The notes beneath the pieces were generated by a model. The model was not told the DNA's origin and searched no databases. It worked only from the letters and a program-made list of their open reading frames with translations. The translations under genes and the position numbers were made by a program. Below, piece by piece: positions 11,974 to 23,771 of a DNA stretch of 64,000 bases (the first letter of the stretch is position 1; each line of letters starts with the position of its first letter). Source of the DNA: Piezodorus guildinii (Eukaryota > Arthropoda > Insecta > Hemiptera > Pentatomidae). The stretch lies in contig CM041292.1 of the NCBI GenBank assembly GCA_023052935.1, positions 144,425,143 to 144,489,142 of the forward strand. Reading direction: 5' to 3'.

Positions 11974-12641
11974 TTCAATTTTTTTCTTTCTTTTTTATAA
12001 TTATTCGCGATTTTTTGGTTTAAAAACACTAATCAATATTTTCTCTATCCTCAAAAACACCTGAGTTACTGAATTAAATCACTTTTAACAGGCCGAAATT
12101 TTTAAAATAACTAGGTGATACCATGGTGCAAGTGTTAGGATTATCGTTGCGTTCCCTAGTATTCATATGGCGAATTAAAAAAAAAAAAGGTCCAGTATGT
12201 TTCGACACCAGAACGGCGCACGGCGGATTGCAGACAAAATGATTTATTTTATTCTTTATTCGGGTTCTACCCATCTTCAAACGTAACATATTTTACATTC
12301 GAATACATCGATTTAAAACCATATTTAGTACTCTTACACCTTAAAGTTAAAAAATCAGAAAGATACTATTGTGTGTTTGTGTATATATGTATGTATGTGT
12401 ATATATATTTATAACCTTAATCACACTCTGTTTTTAAAGACAAGCTTGATTAAACACATTTGATATTTGAGTATTTAAATCATTTCAGACTACTAACAAA
12501 GGATAAAACACTGCTACATTGTCTTTATTTATTATATATTAAACTGTTATTATATATATATATATATATATTAAACTTTTTGTTACAATGAATTATTTGA
12601 GTTCACAGCATCTCAGAAAGTGGATTTAAATTTAAAACATA
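11970..12641. other. AT-rich intergenic DNA
   Basis: No gene recognised; a further TA run lies at about 12551-12571. Confidence 0.4.
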
Positions 12642-14454
12642 TATAATACACATATTTTAATTTCGAAAAACAAAAAAAAAAAAAAAGTGAGATAGCTGGG
12701 CGGGGCTTCCGGGGTTGTATAAAAACATTACTGAGGAGAGAGTTAATTTGTCGTAAATATAGATTAAGGGCTTTTAGCTTGTGAATTTTTAAATAAACAG
12801 AACTGAGAAAAAAATAAAAAGAGTTATAAAAATCAATAAACACAATAAGATTATAACTATAATAAAAGCGAAATACCAACCTACCGAGATAGTGGGAGTG
12901 CAGAGATGGTAAAGAAGGAGTGGCTGTATTAGCTCGAAATTCTTTATCGGTGCGTTAAGTTCTCCCAGTCCATGAAAGAATTTCTTGAGTAAGTTGAGTG
13001 ATTGATTGCATGCCTCACTTGTAAGGACTCCCTCGGGGCCTCTTTCGGTCCCTTCCCTTTAATGTTCACTTTTTTAATAGTGATTGGCGATTATCTTCTA
13101 CTTAAAGAAATAGCCTGGGTATATCTTTACAATTCATTAATTAATCTCCAGTGCAAAAAAAAAAATAAATCTGATGCGCGCACATCTTCATTTTTACTTT
13201 CACTTACTATATATACTTAGTAAGGGAAAGTATTGCGATCGTGAAATTTTTTGAATTCCAGTTTTCAACGAAAATACACGTTTTAGGGTTTCCTGAGTCC
13301 AAATAACCAAGTCCCGGAAAAAAAAACCCGTGTGTGTGTGTGTGCGTCTGTGAGTGTGTGTGGTAGCTCCCGGGCGGAAATGGTTAAGTCCTATGAAACT
13401 GAAATTTCATATTTAAGACAACTATACGCCCGAGACGTTACAAAACCTTTTTCATCAAAATGAGCTTACCAGAAGAGGCAATTTATACTATGCATTTTGT
13501 ACCTTTTTTCGATTTTCTCAAAAACGGTTCCGACGATTTTAATTAAACTCGCTATATCGATGTAAAATTTAATGGACTTTTATATCATTTAGGTTTCATT
13601 CGGATTAAAATAGTCTGACAGGGCTTAAATGGCGATATTTTAAATTTTCTTTCTCTAAAGTATCTTCAATTTTGTAGATTCTATTAAAATAACTATATTA
13701 TCTTGTTACCACTAATGAAAAAGAGGTAAATATATAAATTGAATGAATTCAATAACCAACTAAAGGAGAAAACAGAACAAATATTTTTTTAAAGCAATTT
13801 TTCGTTTTTGAACATATGTGCAGTTATATACATGTATGATATACCGTTGGAAAGCTAAAGATTTTAGAAAAAATATTATCTCAAACACAAGCTTTTAATA
13901 GTTAATAGAGAGTAATAAAATGAACATAAAACAAACTGATTATTTTAGATAATAATTTTATAGATTTTTTAATGAAACACATGTTTCTATATAAATTCAA
14001 TTTAATTAATTCTTTAATAGTTTCACGTATTTTTATCTCTAACTGTTTTTGAAAATTCTTTCATTGATTTTAAAAATGGAGGTAAGTGAAAGTCGTGTGT
14101 TGCCCGCACCAGATTTTTATATATTAACCTAAATGTATCAATGAAAATCCAGTTGAAAATTTCAATAAATAAAAAGATTTACATAAAAAATATTTGAAAA
14201 TTTTGAGTTAATTGTGTAAATGATCTTTGACTTTAACAAGGTTTTACCTTAAAATATATTATATATTTTAATATAGATGTATATAAGCTTCGAATTTAAT
14301 TCGAAAATTTCATTTAAAATAAGGTATGGTTGTTTTTCATTAGTACTCACAATTATTTATTTAAACTCTCGACTGATATTAAAGTATGGAGGAGAGCGGG
14401 GGCTGACCCTCACATTTTAATTACTTGGATACTTGTTTAATTTTAATGAAATGT
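12642..14454. repeat. Tandem segmental duplication, copy 1 (1813 bp)
   Basis: Positions 12642-13016 match 14454-14829, and 13511-14454 match 14834-15777, almost base for base (differences such as gaaaaagag versus gaaaaacag near 13723 and 15047). The two copies abut. Copy 1 contains an extra 494 bp (13017-13510) absent from copy 2. The unit covers a unique flank and a minus-strand family A element. High identity points to a recent event, or to two haplotypes merged during assembly. Confidence 0.9.
13193..14119 (-). repeat. Family A repeat, near full length
   Basis: Read on the minus strand it runs from the 5' signature (ggtgcgggcaacacacgact) to the 3' hairpin (tactatatatagtaagtg-like, 13193-13230). 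It includes the internal CA/GT microsatellite at about 13328-13362. It is one of the most complete copies. See 22837-23771 for the family description. Confidence 0.85.
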
Positions 14455-15777
14455 ATAATACACATATTTTAATTTCGAAAAAACAAAAAAAAAAAAAAAG
14501 TGAGATAGCTGGGCGGGGCTTCCGGGGTTGTATAAAAACATTACTGAGGAGAGAGTTAATTTGTCGTAAATATAGATTAAGGGCTTTTAGCTTGTGAATT
14601 TTTAAATAAACAGAACTGAGAAAAAAATAAAAAGAGTTATAAAAATCAATAAACACAATAAGATTATAACTATAATAAAAGCGAAATACCAACCTACCGA
14701 GATAGTGGGAGTGCAGAGATGGTAAAGAAGGAGTGGCTGTATTAGCTCGAAATTCTTTATCGGTGCGTTAAGTTCTCCCAGTCCATGAAAGAATTTCTTG
14801 AGTAAGTTGAGTGATTGATTGCATGCCTCTATTGATTTTCTCAAAAACGGTTCCGACGATTTTAATTAAACTCGCTATATCGATGTAAAATTTAATGGAC
14901 TTTTATATCATTTAGGTTTCATTCGGATTAAAATAGTCTGACAGGGCTTAAATGGCGATATTTTAAATTTTCTTTCTCTAAAGTATCTTCAATTTTGTAG
15001 ATTCTATTAAAATAACTATATTATCTTGTTACCACTAATGAAAAACAGGTAAATATATAAATTGAATGAATTCAATAACCAACTAAAGGAGAAAACAGAA
15101 CAAATATTTTTTTAAAGCAATTTTTCGTTTTTGAACATATGTGCAGTTATATACATGTATGATATACCGTTGGAAAGCTAAAGATTTTAGAAAAAATATT
15201 ATCTCAAACACAAGCTTTTAATAGTTAATAGAGAGTAATAAAATGAACATAAAACAAACTGATTATTTTAGATAATAATTTTATAGATTTTTTAATGAAA
15301 CACATGTTTCTATATAAATTCAATTTAATTAATTCTTTAATAGTTTCACGTATTTTTATCTCTAACTGTTTTTGAAAATTCTTTCATTGATTTTAAAAAT
15401 GGAGGTAAGTGAAAGTCGTGTGTTGCCCGCACCAGATTTTTATATATTAACCTAAATGTATCAATGAAAATCCAGTTGAAAATTTCAATAAATAAAAAGA
15501 TTTACATAAAAAATATTTGAAAATTTTGAGTTAATTGTGTAAATGATCTTTGACTTTAACAAGGTTTTACCTTAAAATATATTATATATTTTAATATAGA
15601 TGTATATAAGCTTCGAATTTAATTCGAAAATTTCATTTAAAATAAGGTATGGTTGTTTTTCATTAGTACTCGCAATTATTTATTTAAACTCTCGACTGAT
15701 ATTAAAGTATGGAGGAGAGCGGGGGCTGACCCTCACATTTTAATTACTTGGATACTTGTTTAATTTTAATGAAATGT
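14454..15777. repeat. Tandem segmental duplication, copy 2 (1324 bp)
   Basis: Second copy of the unit starting at 12642, lacking the 494 bp that correspond to 13017-13510. The join at 14829-14834 (gcctctattgattttctc) brings the unique flank directly against the middle of the family A element, so the 3' half of that element, including its hairpin and microsatellite, is missing here. Confidence 0.9.
14834..15430 (-). repeat. Family A repeat, 3'-truncated copy inside the duplication
   Basis: Minus-strand family A sequence matching 13511-14110. It ends at the deletion junction of the duplicated unit and so has no terminal hairpin. Confidence 0.85.
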
Positions 15778-16105
15778 CTGGCATATGCGAATCAACTTGT
15801 TTTATAACGGAATTCAAATGAGTTTGTAATATGGTCCTACTGTAAACAGTATCTAAGCATTTATGTAATCCGTACTGATAGTGCATTAATTAATCAAATC
15901 AGCCCAGTTGAAATGGGTGTATATCTCTGGTAATTGGATCTGCCCCTCTCCAAGCTATGGTTTATGTACATACAACAACTGCACTTCGCTATGATTCCTC
16001 TCACTGAAATAGATTTGTTTTGATATATATTGTTTAATATTGACCTATAGTTATCCTTCATTATTTTAGTATTTCTGCATAACTATATAATAACAATATA
16101 CATAT
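15778..16105. other. Intergenic DNA
   Basis: No gene or recognised repeat in this stretch. Confidence 0.4.
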
Positions 16106-16402
16106 CTTCTTCTTCTTCCAGTAGCGCGACAGGTCGTGTAAGCCCTGGGCCTCGCGGTGTAAACTCTTACGAGTTTATACTCACGTTTCACGATACAATT
16201 TTTAGTGTAGGGTCATCACTCCCTACGACTAATTTTGTGAGTGGCCACCCTCTGGCTGACGGGTCTCACATACCCGGGGGAGAGGTTGTGAGTGAATCCC
16301 CATTTTTTCACATCCTTATAAAAGCCCCGTCGGGACGGGGATTCGAACTCAAAACCTGTAGCATGAGAGACTAGCGCGCTAGCCACTCAGCCACGGGCTC
16401 CC
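16106..16402 (-). repeat. tRNA-derived SINE, family S3
   Basis: On the minus strand a tRNA-like head starts at 16402: an A box (tggctgagtgg) and a B box (gagttcgaatccc, near 16340-16352). A body follows with a self-complementary stretch (gtaaactcttacgagtttat), ending in a GAA repeat (tcttcttcttcttcc on the plus strand, 16106-16120). The length of about 300 bp, the internal promoter and the simple-repeat tail indicate a SINE rather than a functional tRNA gene. Only one copy is seen here. Confidence 0.75.
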
Positions 16403-16785
16403 TATACAATACAAAATCAATAAAAATATATCCAAAAGTCACTCATACCTATAATATTAGCTAAAATAGTGTATATTGATATAAAATAAATTATCTATAA
16501 TAAAAATAAATCAAACAGTATTAGCCAAATTAAATAAAATAAGTATTAGTTTATTTGAGATAAATTAATGTTAGATAATATTCAAGGGAGAAAACAAAAA
16601 TATAACAATTAAATATATTTAAAAAAAAAAATAGTAAATTAAAAAAAAAATAGTAAATTAAAAAAAAATAATAGTAAATTAAAAAAAAAATAATAATAGT
16701 AAATTCAAATATAAATTGTTATGACTCCGGCTAATATAAGACAGGGCACATAAATTAATGTAAGTATTAGGTAGTAAATTAAAAC
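16403..16785. repeat. AT-rich DNA with a short minisatellite
   Basis: Between about 16620 and 16706 the unit tagtaaattaaaaaaaaa repeats four times with variation in the length of the A run. The remaining sequence has no recognised feature. Confidence 0.8.
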
Positions 16786-16787
16786 AC

Positions 16788-17087
16788 CTTGTGGGGGTTA
16801 CCTGTACATGGTGGTTAGCATAACAGCCTACTATGCCCAAGGTCCCGGTTTCAAACCCGCAGGTAGCCCTAGGATATTTTGATGGGAGTAAAAAATCCTT
16901 AGTTATGCCGTCCTTTGGATGGGACGTTAAAAGGTGGTCCCGAGCCTGTGCGATGTCAGGTACTCGTTAAAGATCCCTATCCTAATACATCCTGGATAGG
17001 CGAAATTTAAGACTCCCACTGTAGCATCGTCTGACTAGCCACGGCAGCCTAAAGGGAACTTAAATAAAATAAACAAACAGACAAACC
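16788..17087 (+). repeat. tRNA-derived SINE, family S2, copy 1
   Basis: A tRNA-like head has an A-box-like tggtggttagcataac (16809) and a B-box-like ccggtttcaaaccc (16845). The body includes ggatgggacgttaaaagg and a conserved core gtgcgatgtcaggtactcg, and the tail ends in AAAC/AAAT-type repeats near 17060-17087. The core recurs at 32385 and 47165. It resembles the central domains shared by many invertebrate SINEs. Confidence 0.8.
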
Positions 17088-18668
17088 ACCTTGTGCGTTT
17101 AACGTTTTATAAAAGTATATCCTCCATAATGGTTATACAAAGAGGTTTGATGAGGAAGACAAAGAGCCTATGAGCATCGACTCTAATTCTAAACATTTAC
17201 CTTTAACTATAGAGACGCCACAACACAAATGATTACTCTTATGAGATTTCTCATTCAATACAAATAAGCGAAATGCTTCTAATTATTACACTGGCTTATA
17301 TTTCCGACTAATCATATTATGCTATAAAAATGCATAGCAATAAATTAATCAAATAGGTTAAAAAAAGACGAAACAGCAACTCTCCCAATTTATATTCAAG
17401 GGAAATGGCCAATCACCACTGCTAAGTTCACAAAGCTAAAGATAAATCTCCGCTATTTATTAACATATTTCAATGATCTCTCTCTCTCTCCTCTCTCTCT
17501 CTTCTCTCTCTCTCTCTCTCTCTTTGTTTTCAAGGGTATTCTACTGCTATTCATATTTTCTCAATATGGACATACGGACAACTTTATTCGTATTTTGGAC
17601 TCTAAGTATCTTGGAACGCAATACCTCAACTTTTGGGGTAGTGATTATATTTATTTTAGACGGTTACAAAGGTTTATTTTTGAAAATAATAAACCCAAAT
17701 CTTTTATAATGTTTTTTTCTTTACAATTTATTTTTCTCCTTATTATCTTTGAACTAATTTAAATAAACATTCTTGATTTCATGACCATTTTTATTTTTTC
17801 TCTCAGTTCAATAATAACTGAGCTAAAGGGGAATGACATCTGTTATAAGTTGTCACTTCCCCATATAAGATTTTTTTTTCCTTTATGCTCATCGCGGTGT
17901 ATTAATCCTGAAAACATTACTAGTTTTCATTTATCCCTGTCTTAGATAATAACTAATATTCTTCGAAGTTTGGACAAAACCCCGAAGAATAGTGACGAGT
18001 TGTTTTGTTGCATATATGAATAAAGATATGATGTAAGAAATTAATGCTTGATCAAATATGTAAAAATATGAATAACTTCCTCAAGTTGAACTAATAAAAA
18101 AAAACGAAAGAGTCTTGGTTTCAGAATATATTGAGTCCTTAAGGTTTCTAGGCTAAAAGTTGGCAAGAAGGTGATTAGATCGAAATCAAGCTGAACTTCC
18201 AAATTTTCCTTTATTTGAGGGTACACTGAGTAAGTTGAGTGCGATGCCAAGTCTTCAAGACCAAAGAATCAATTCACGGCTGATAAAGCAGAATTAATAG
18301 CACCCTGCAACTCAAACACGTTATCTGGAGATTAGAAGCCCAGTGCCCTTCCTATTGAACACTCCGACCCTATCTTCCACGAAATATGTTTTTTTGTGAA
18401 AAAAGAAATATTTAAGGATACCGCGGGCATCATTAAGTTCAATAACGTGCAGCTGACAATGAAACCTAATGAGCATATTGATATGGAAAGAAAGTACACA
18501 ATATGCAGGAGTACTGACAATAATTTTATGTGGAGGTCTGCCTGTCCTGAAAATACTAAAGATGTAATTAGTGAGATTTGTCATATAATTCAAAGAGAAA
18601 CGTTTGAATTAATTATTTCACTGAATAATTGCATCAGAAATGCCTTTATATGTTACGAGATACAAAAA

Positions 18669-18700
<32 letters not shown>

Positions 18701-19510
18701 GTATAGCTTGCATCATAAAAATATAATGCTTTCCAAACACTAGGGTCCCTCATACGATAAGGGCAAACCAGATGCAAAGAAAAAAAAACGCTAATTAAAG
18801 ATCAGAGAGAGAGATTCGAAGCAAACACACCAGTATAATATCCAAAAAGGAAAACATTTATAAAAGAAACGTGTTCTGTACTTAAATAAGGCTCAGAGTA
18901 AAAAGGTAGTTGGGGTTGCCATCTTCCAACGAGAACATACATCGCTGTTAATTAGGCACGGCTAACATCAATCCCTCACAAAGTATGGTATTTACATTAT
19001 AGTATTGGATGCAATTATTTTTATCTTTAGTGATCTGCATCTATCCAAACATATAATTAGCTATTAATGTTTGAAATGTCAAATTACACGAAAAAAATTA
19101 AATGTTTTTAAGAATTAAATTAATTATCGTCGGGGTTCAATCATCGATTGCTTTTCCCACAGTGGAAGGTAGCTTATGGTGTATTTTGTGTCAGATAACA
19201 GTTTACGTGGTGTTAGCATGCGAATTAATGAACACACAAAAGTAGATACTTAAAATATATTTTATTCTTCAGTAGTGTTACAAATGTAAAGTCATACTTA
19301 GGGCTTAGTTACAGAGAATGACTAACTCTGTCTCTTTAACTTCCTCTAACATACTCTCTTACTCCCTAACTATCTCCTACTATCTCTCTTACTGTGTCTC
19401 TATCTCTCTAACATCTCTATGTCTGGAGGTCACAGGTGTTTTGAAGGTTTGAAATGGAGTGGGGAGTGGGGAGGGGGGATACGATTGAAGGAGCCTTTGC
19501 ACCTTTGAGC
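17088..19510. other. AT-rich intergenic DNA with simple repeats
   Basis: No gene recognised. A CT microsatellite lies at about 17479-17523, a 28-base T run at 18672-18699, and imperfect CTCTCTAAC-type repeats at about 19320-19430. An open frame at 18396-18743 has no recognisable domain and runs into the T tract. Confidence 0.4.
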
Positions 19511-19513
19511 TGG

Positions 19514-19725
19514 CCAGGATCATGTGGTCTAGTGGTAGGCTTTGGATCTAGGAATCGTTAACAATGACAGACCTGATTTGAAAGGTCACAGGAAGAATAA
19601 ACATCCAAGTTCTGTCATTTGACGACAGTTTATGGGGAAATTATATGATCCAGGATGGTCAGTGTACCTGTCTTGAGAAAAGGCTAACAAAAAGTAGTGC
19701 AATCATAAAAATATCAATCTTGTAA
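19514..19725 (+). repeat. tRNA-derived SINE-like remnant, family S4
   Basis: A clear A box (tggtctagtggtagg, 19530) is followed about 45 bp later by a degenerate B box (gacctgatttgaaagg). About 130 bp of body follows. Probably an old SINE. A functional tRNA gene is unlikely because the B box and stem pairing are damaged. Confidence 0.5.
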
Positions 19726-20650
19726 GAATAGTTTTATTTTAAATATATTTTTTCAAAAATGGGTTATTGTGAAGTCCGGTAAAATTAAAAGCGGAATAAT
19801 GTTAAAAAGACTGAATAAAAACTGAAGAAACCATAGAATAAAATTTACTGGTTCAGGCCCAGTTCATTTTCGAAATATAATATAATAAATTAAACATTAC
19901 TGCATTGAAAGAGTTGCTCTCATCTTACCAACCAACCGAGCCAAACTACAAGTTGAGTCTCAGATACTAAATTTTATCCTGTAGTAAACGTCATAAAGAG
20001 GTATAAGATATACAAGTTTTATCAGTTTTTATTCAATCCCTTTCACGATATCCCAATTTTAACTTTGCTGAACTTGGAAATTATCCATCTTTGAAAAATT
20101 ATATTTAAAAAAAAGTACAATACTTACATTAACGACATTTATACAAAAAGTAGTTCAATAATAATATTATACAATAAGAAAAATTAACGTGAGTCTCCTT
20201 TCTAACTTACCTTGTTAAAGTATCAAATGTTCCAATTATGAAAAATATAAAGCATGTTCTTGTCTTCAGCCATGAAGCTGAATTAAAACGGCTGCAACAC
20301 CAAAACTATTAGCTAAACAAATATTTTATCTACGGTTTCACATTCAGTCAAGCGTAGATAATAATTGGTAAATATATCATGAAAACCGAAAATCTTGAGG
20401 GCCAAAGATGGAACGGATAGACTCAAAGGCTGTGAGCCGAGGCGGTCCAAGGAGTTCGGCTGGGGACAAGCAAAGTGGTGCCTATCTGGTCTTTATTTAT
20501 GTGATTCTGTGTAGCGCTTCTATTACATTCTATATTCTGTGGTGCAACTTTAGGTAAACATGCACTAAAAAATTAATTTACAGGAGATACCTCCAAAATA
20601 CTCCTTGCCGTAACATACCTAACCCCTTATATTCTGAATTCGATTTCTAT
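19726..20650. other. AT-rich intergenic DNA
   Basis: No gene recognised. A somewhat GC-richer patch lies at about 20400-20500 with no coding frame. Confidence 0.4.
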
Positions 20651-20837
20651 ACTAGACGTGCTTTTAAAAAATATGGTGAGCGCAACCCACGAATTTCACT
20701 TAACTCTTTCGTTAAATTGAGTTTAGGAATTTTTTAAATAAAGTTAGAGATGAAAAAGGAAAAAACTATTATTACTTTTAATTTCAATGGAAACATGTGT
20801 TCTATTAAATAATCTATTTTAATATTTTCCACGGCAC

Positions 20838-21668
20838 CAGGGACTGCTTTACAAACTCCGTCAATTCCTCACCCCTACATATTTCCTATTAATGCGTTCC
20901 TACCTTACTGGCAGAACCTTTAAGGTAAACCACAACTTTTGCTACTCATCCACATTTTCCCTATCTGCTGGAGTGCCTCAAGGTAGTATCTTAGGTCCTA
21001 TCCTCTACTCCCTTTATACAGCTGACATTCCACTCCATCCTCGCACTGTCCTCAATACTTACGCTAATGACACGTGTGTCTTATCCGTCCATAATGATCC
21101 AACTACTGCATCCCAAACCCTTCAGTCCCACATCAAAGCCATTGAAGAATGGTGTCAAAATTGGAGGATTAAAATAAATCCCAACAAATCCCACCAAATC
21201 ACCTTTACTCTTCGTCGCAAACCGATGACTTCCTGCCCCCCAGTATCCTTTAATAACATTACCCTTACTTCTGTAGAACAAATCCGATATCGATTACTAC
21301 AACACTTACTAGACAAACGTTCAAAACTTCCAGTACATTACAAAAGACTCATCTACATCACAATTATGAGACTATTTGGACATATGAAATCGAGCTTTGG
21401 GGCTCTACGAAACCATCTAATTCCTCCCGCATCCAGTCCTTACAATCCAAAATCCTTCGCAAAATCATGAATGCTCCTTATTTTGTCACAAATCCACTCC
21501 TCCATAATGACCTAAACATCCCATTTGTTGCAGACATAGCCCGTGATAGATTCTCATCTTTCCATTCTAAACTCCCTGCCCATACAAACCCACTTGTCCG
21601 TAATTTATCTTCCTCAGATATCCAAGGCGACTGAAAAGAAGGTGGCCTCGGGACCTACTTTATTAAAA
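20838..21668 (+). pseudogene. LINE J2 reverse transcriptase fragment
   Basis: The frame opens at the insertion boundary with GLLYKLRQFLTPTYF, then SYLTGRTFKV, GVPQGSILGPILYSLY and YAND in place of the catalytic Y/F-A-D-D, so one catalytic aspartate is replaced by asparagine. After EQIRY about 25 codons of the usual fingers-thumb linker are missing. A frameshift lies near 21370, after which WTYEIELWGST and the thumb continue in another frame to PRRLKRRWPRDLL at about 21660. Truncated, deleted and catalytically dead. Confidence 0.85.
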
Positions 21669-21900
21669 TAGTTAGTGAAGTGCTACCACTGGGTGGTTCT
21701 TTCTCAAGACATTTTCATGACTTTTTATATTTATTCTACACATTTACTTATTGTATTCTTTAGTCAACTGTACTAAAGAATACAATAAGTAAATGTGTAG
21801 AATAAATATAAAAAGTCATGAAAATGTCTTGAGAAAGAACCACCCAGTGGTAGCACTTCACTAACTATTTTAATAAAGTAGGTCCCGAGGCCACCTTCTT
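21636..21900. repeat. Perfect 129-bp inverted repeat with 7-bp loop
   Basis: The arm at 21636-21764 is the exact reverse complement of 21772-21900, with loop caactgt at 21765-21771. The left arm is LINE sequence (the last reverse transcriptase codons plus 3' UTR). I compared the arms base by base and found no mismatch. Confidence 0.97.
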
Positions 21901-22083
21901 GTAAATTACTATAAATAAATAAAAAAAAAAATATTTTCCACAACAATCAGTTAGCTCTCCTTCACATCACTCTCCATTATTTCTTACAACTTTATGTATA
22001 AGATAATATTTTTTTTTCCTAAAAACTTTAGCTTTCCAAAGGTATATCATACATCTGTATAAGTGTTTTGGTTCTAAAACACA

Positions 22084-22836
22084 AAAATCTGGTGCGGGCA
22101 ATACACGACTTTACTTACCTCTGTTTTTAGAATCAATTAAAAAAATTCAAATATAGTTAGAGATGAAAATGAGTGAAACCATTAAAGAATAAATTAAATG
22201 GAATTTCTATAGAAACATGCGTTTTATTTTTTAAAAGCTTGTGTATGAGATAATATTTTTTCTAAAATCTCAAGCTTTCCAACGGTATATCATACATGAA
22301 TATTACTGTTCTTATGTTCAAAAACAAAAATTGCATTAAAAATATTTTTTTTCAGTTCTCTCCTTTCGTTGGATATTGAATTCATTCAATTTATATATTT
22401 ACCTGTTTTTCATCAGTGGTAACAATATAATATAGTTATTTTTATAGAATCAACAAAATTAAAGGTACTTTTGAGAAAGAAAATTTAAAATATCGCCATT
22501 TAAGCCCTGTCAGACTATTTTAATCCGAATGAAACCTAAATGATATTATAGCCCATTGAATTTTACATCGATATAGCGAGTTTAATTAAAATCGTCGGAA
22601 CCGTTTTCGAGAATATCGAAAAAAGGTGCAAAATGCATAGTATAAAGTGCCTCTTCTGGTAAGCTCATTTTGATGAAAAAGGTTTTGTAACGTCTCGAGC
22701 GTATAGTTGTCTTTGCGGGACTTGGTTATTTGGACTCAGGGGACCCTACAACGTTTATTTTCGTTGAAAACTGTAATTCGAAAGTTTTCACGATCGCAAT
22801 ACTTTCCCTTACTGTATATAGTAAGTGGAAGTAAAA
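22084..22836 (+). repeat. Family A repeat, near full length, first of a tandem pair
   Basis: Starts with aaaatctggtgcgggcaata and ends with the hairpin cttactgtatatagtaagtg (near 22810-22828). The internal CA microsatellite block is deleted: the sequence jumps from the gtatagttgtct block to gcgggacttgg. The next family A copy begins at once, without spacer. Confidence 0.9.
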
Positions 22837-23771
22837 AATCTAGTGCACACAATACACGACTTTCACTTACCTCCATTTTTAAAATCGATTAAAGAATTTT
22901 CAACAACAGTAAGAGATAAAAATGAGTGAAACCATTAAAAAATTAGTTAAATGGAATTTCTTTAGAAACATGTGTTTTATTAAAATATGTATAATATTAT
23001 TATCTAAAATAATAACTCAGTTTTATCGGCTTTTCATCACATTCTATTAACTTATAAAAGCTTGTGTATAAGATAATATTTTTACTAAAATCTTTAGCTT
23101 TAAAACGGTATATCATACATGTATATTACTGTTCTTATGTTCAAAAACAATAAATTGCATTAAAAAAATATTGTTTGATTGTTTTCCTTTAGTTGTTTTT
23201 ATACTTTGCACAATATGGTTGTTTTCTTAGAATCTACAACATTAAAGGTACTTTAGAGGAAGAAAATTTAAAATATCGGCATTTAAGACCTGTCAGACTA
23301 TTTTAATCAGAATGAAATCTTAAATGTTAAGATTTAATGTCAAAGCCTATTAAATTTTACAATGATACAGCGAGTTTAATCAAACTCGTCGGACCCGTTT
23401 TCGAGAAAATCGAATGAAGGTGCAAAATGCATGATATAAAGTAGCACTTCTGGTAAGCTCATTTTGATGAAAAGGGTTTTGTAACGTCTCGGGCGTATAA
23501 TTTTACTTAAATATGAAATTTCAGTTTCATGGGACTTTTCGTTTTTACCCGGGAGTTACCACACACAGACTTTTTTGCGGGACTTATATAATATAAAAAA
23601 TCCGTCGACTTTTCGTTTTCGTGCTGGACAGACACACACACACCTTTTTGCGGGACTAGATTATTTGGACTCAGGGGACCCTAAAACGTGTATTTCCGTT
23701 GAAAACTGGAATTCGAAAATTTTCACGATCGCAATAATTTCCCTTACTATATATAGTAAGTGAAAGTAAAA
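22837..23771 (+). repeat. Family A repeat, best complete copy (non-autonomous, possibly Helentron-like)
   Basis: About 935 bp with no protein-coding capacity. Fixed landmarks in order: a 5' signature with acacgactttcacttacctc; gaaacatgtgttttatta; ctttagctt then a conserved atatcatacatgtatatta; the block atttaagacctgtcagacta; cgtctcgggcgtataatttt; a CA microsatellite (23633-23644); gcgggact; cttttcacgatcgcaat-like end; and an 18-bp terminal palindrome cttactatatatagtaag (23743-23760). An internal partial duplication near 23570-23650 repeats the ttgcgggact block. A body without ORF, an internal microsatellite, a 3' hairpin and head-to-tail tandem copies match the architecture of Helentron-derived short elements (HINE/DINE-1). 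This class call is an inference and no transposase was found. Confidence 0.8.

Larger units (their letters stand above)
20833..21930 (+). mobile_element. Jockey-like LINE J2, 5'-truncated, with inverted tail
   Basis: A 1098-bp insertion flanked by an 11-bp target-site duplication. It holds the last part of a reverse transcriptase (20838 to about 21668), a short 3' UTR, a perfect inverted repeat of that tail (21636-21764 against 21772-21900) and a short poly-A (21922-21930). A related 3' tail without the inverted part is at 62583-62770, so the foldback is specific to this copy. Confidence 0.9.
20655..22083 (+). repeat. Family A repeat interrupted by LINE J2
   Basis: The 5' part (tggtgagcgcaacccacga) runs from 20655 to 20832, and the same element resumes at 21931 (accaacaatcag-like, then ctttagctttccaaagg) and stops at about 22083, where the next family A copy begins. 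An 11-bp duplication of atattttccac flanks the inserted LINE at 20822-20832 and 21931-21941, proving insertion into a pre-existing copy. Confidence 0.85.

Noticed and set aside
12613..12879. Minus-strand ORF, repeated at 14417-14692, as a conserved gene
   Set aside because: It is repeated only because the whole DNA segment is duplicated. The peptide is low-complexity, rich in F, Y, L and K, as expected from AT-rich DNA.
16335..16402. tRNA-Ser/Leu-like gene on the minus strand
   Set aside because: The tRNA-like part is followed by a long body and a GAA-repeat tail, typical of a SINE.
18396..18743. 115-codon open frame as a gene
   Set aside because: No recognisable domain; it runs through a 28-base T tract that encodes only phenylalanine and lacks neighbours or signals.
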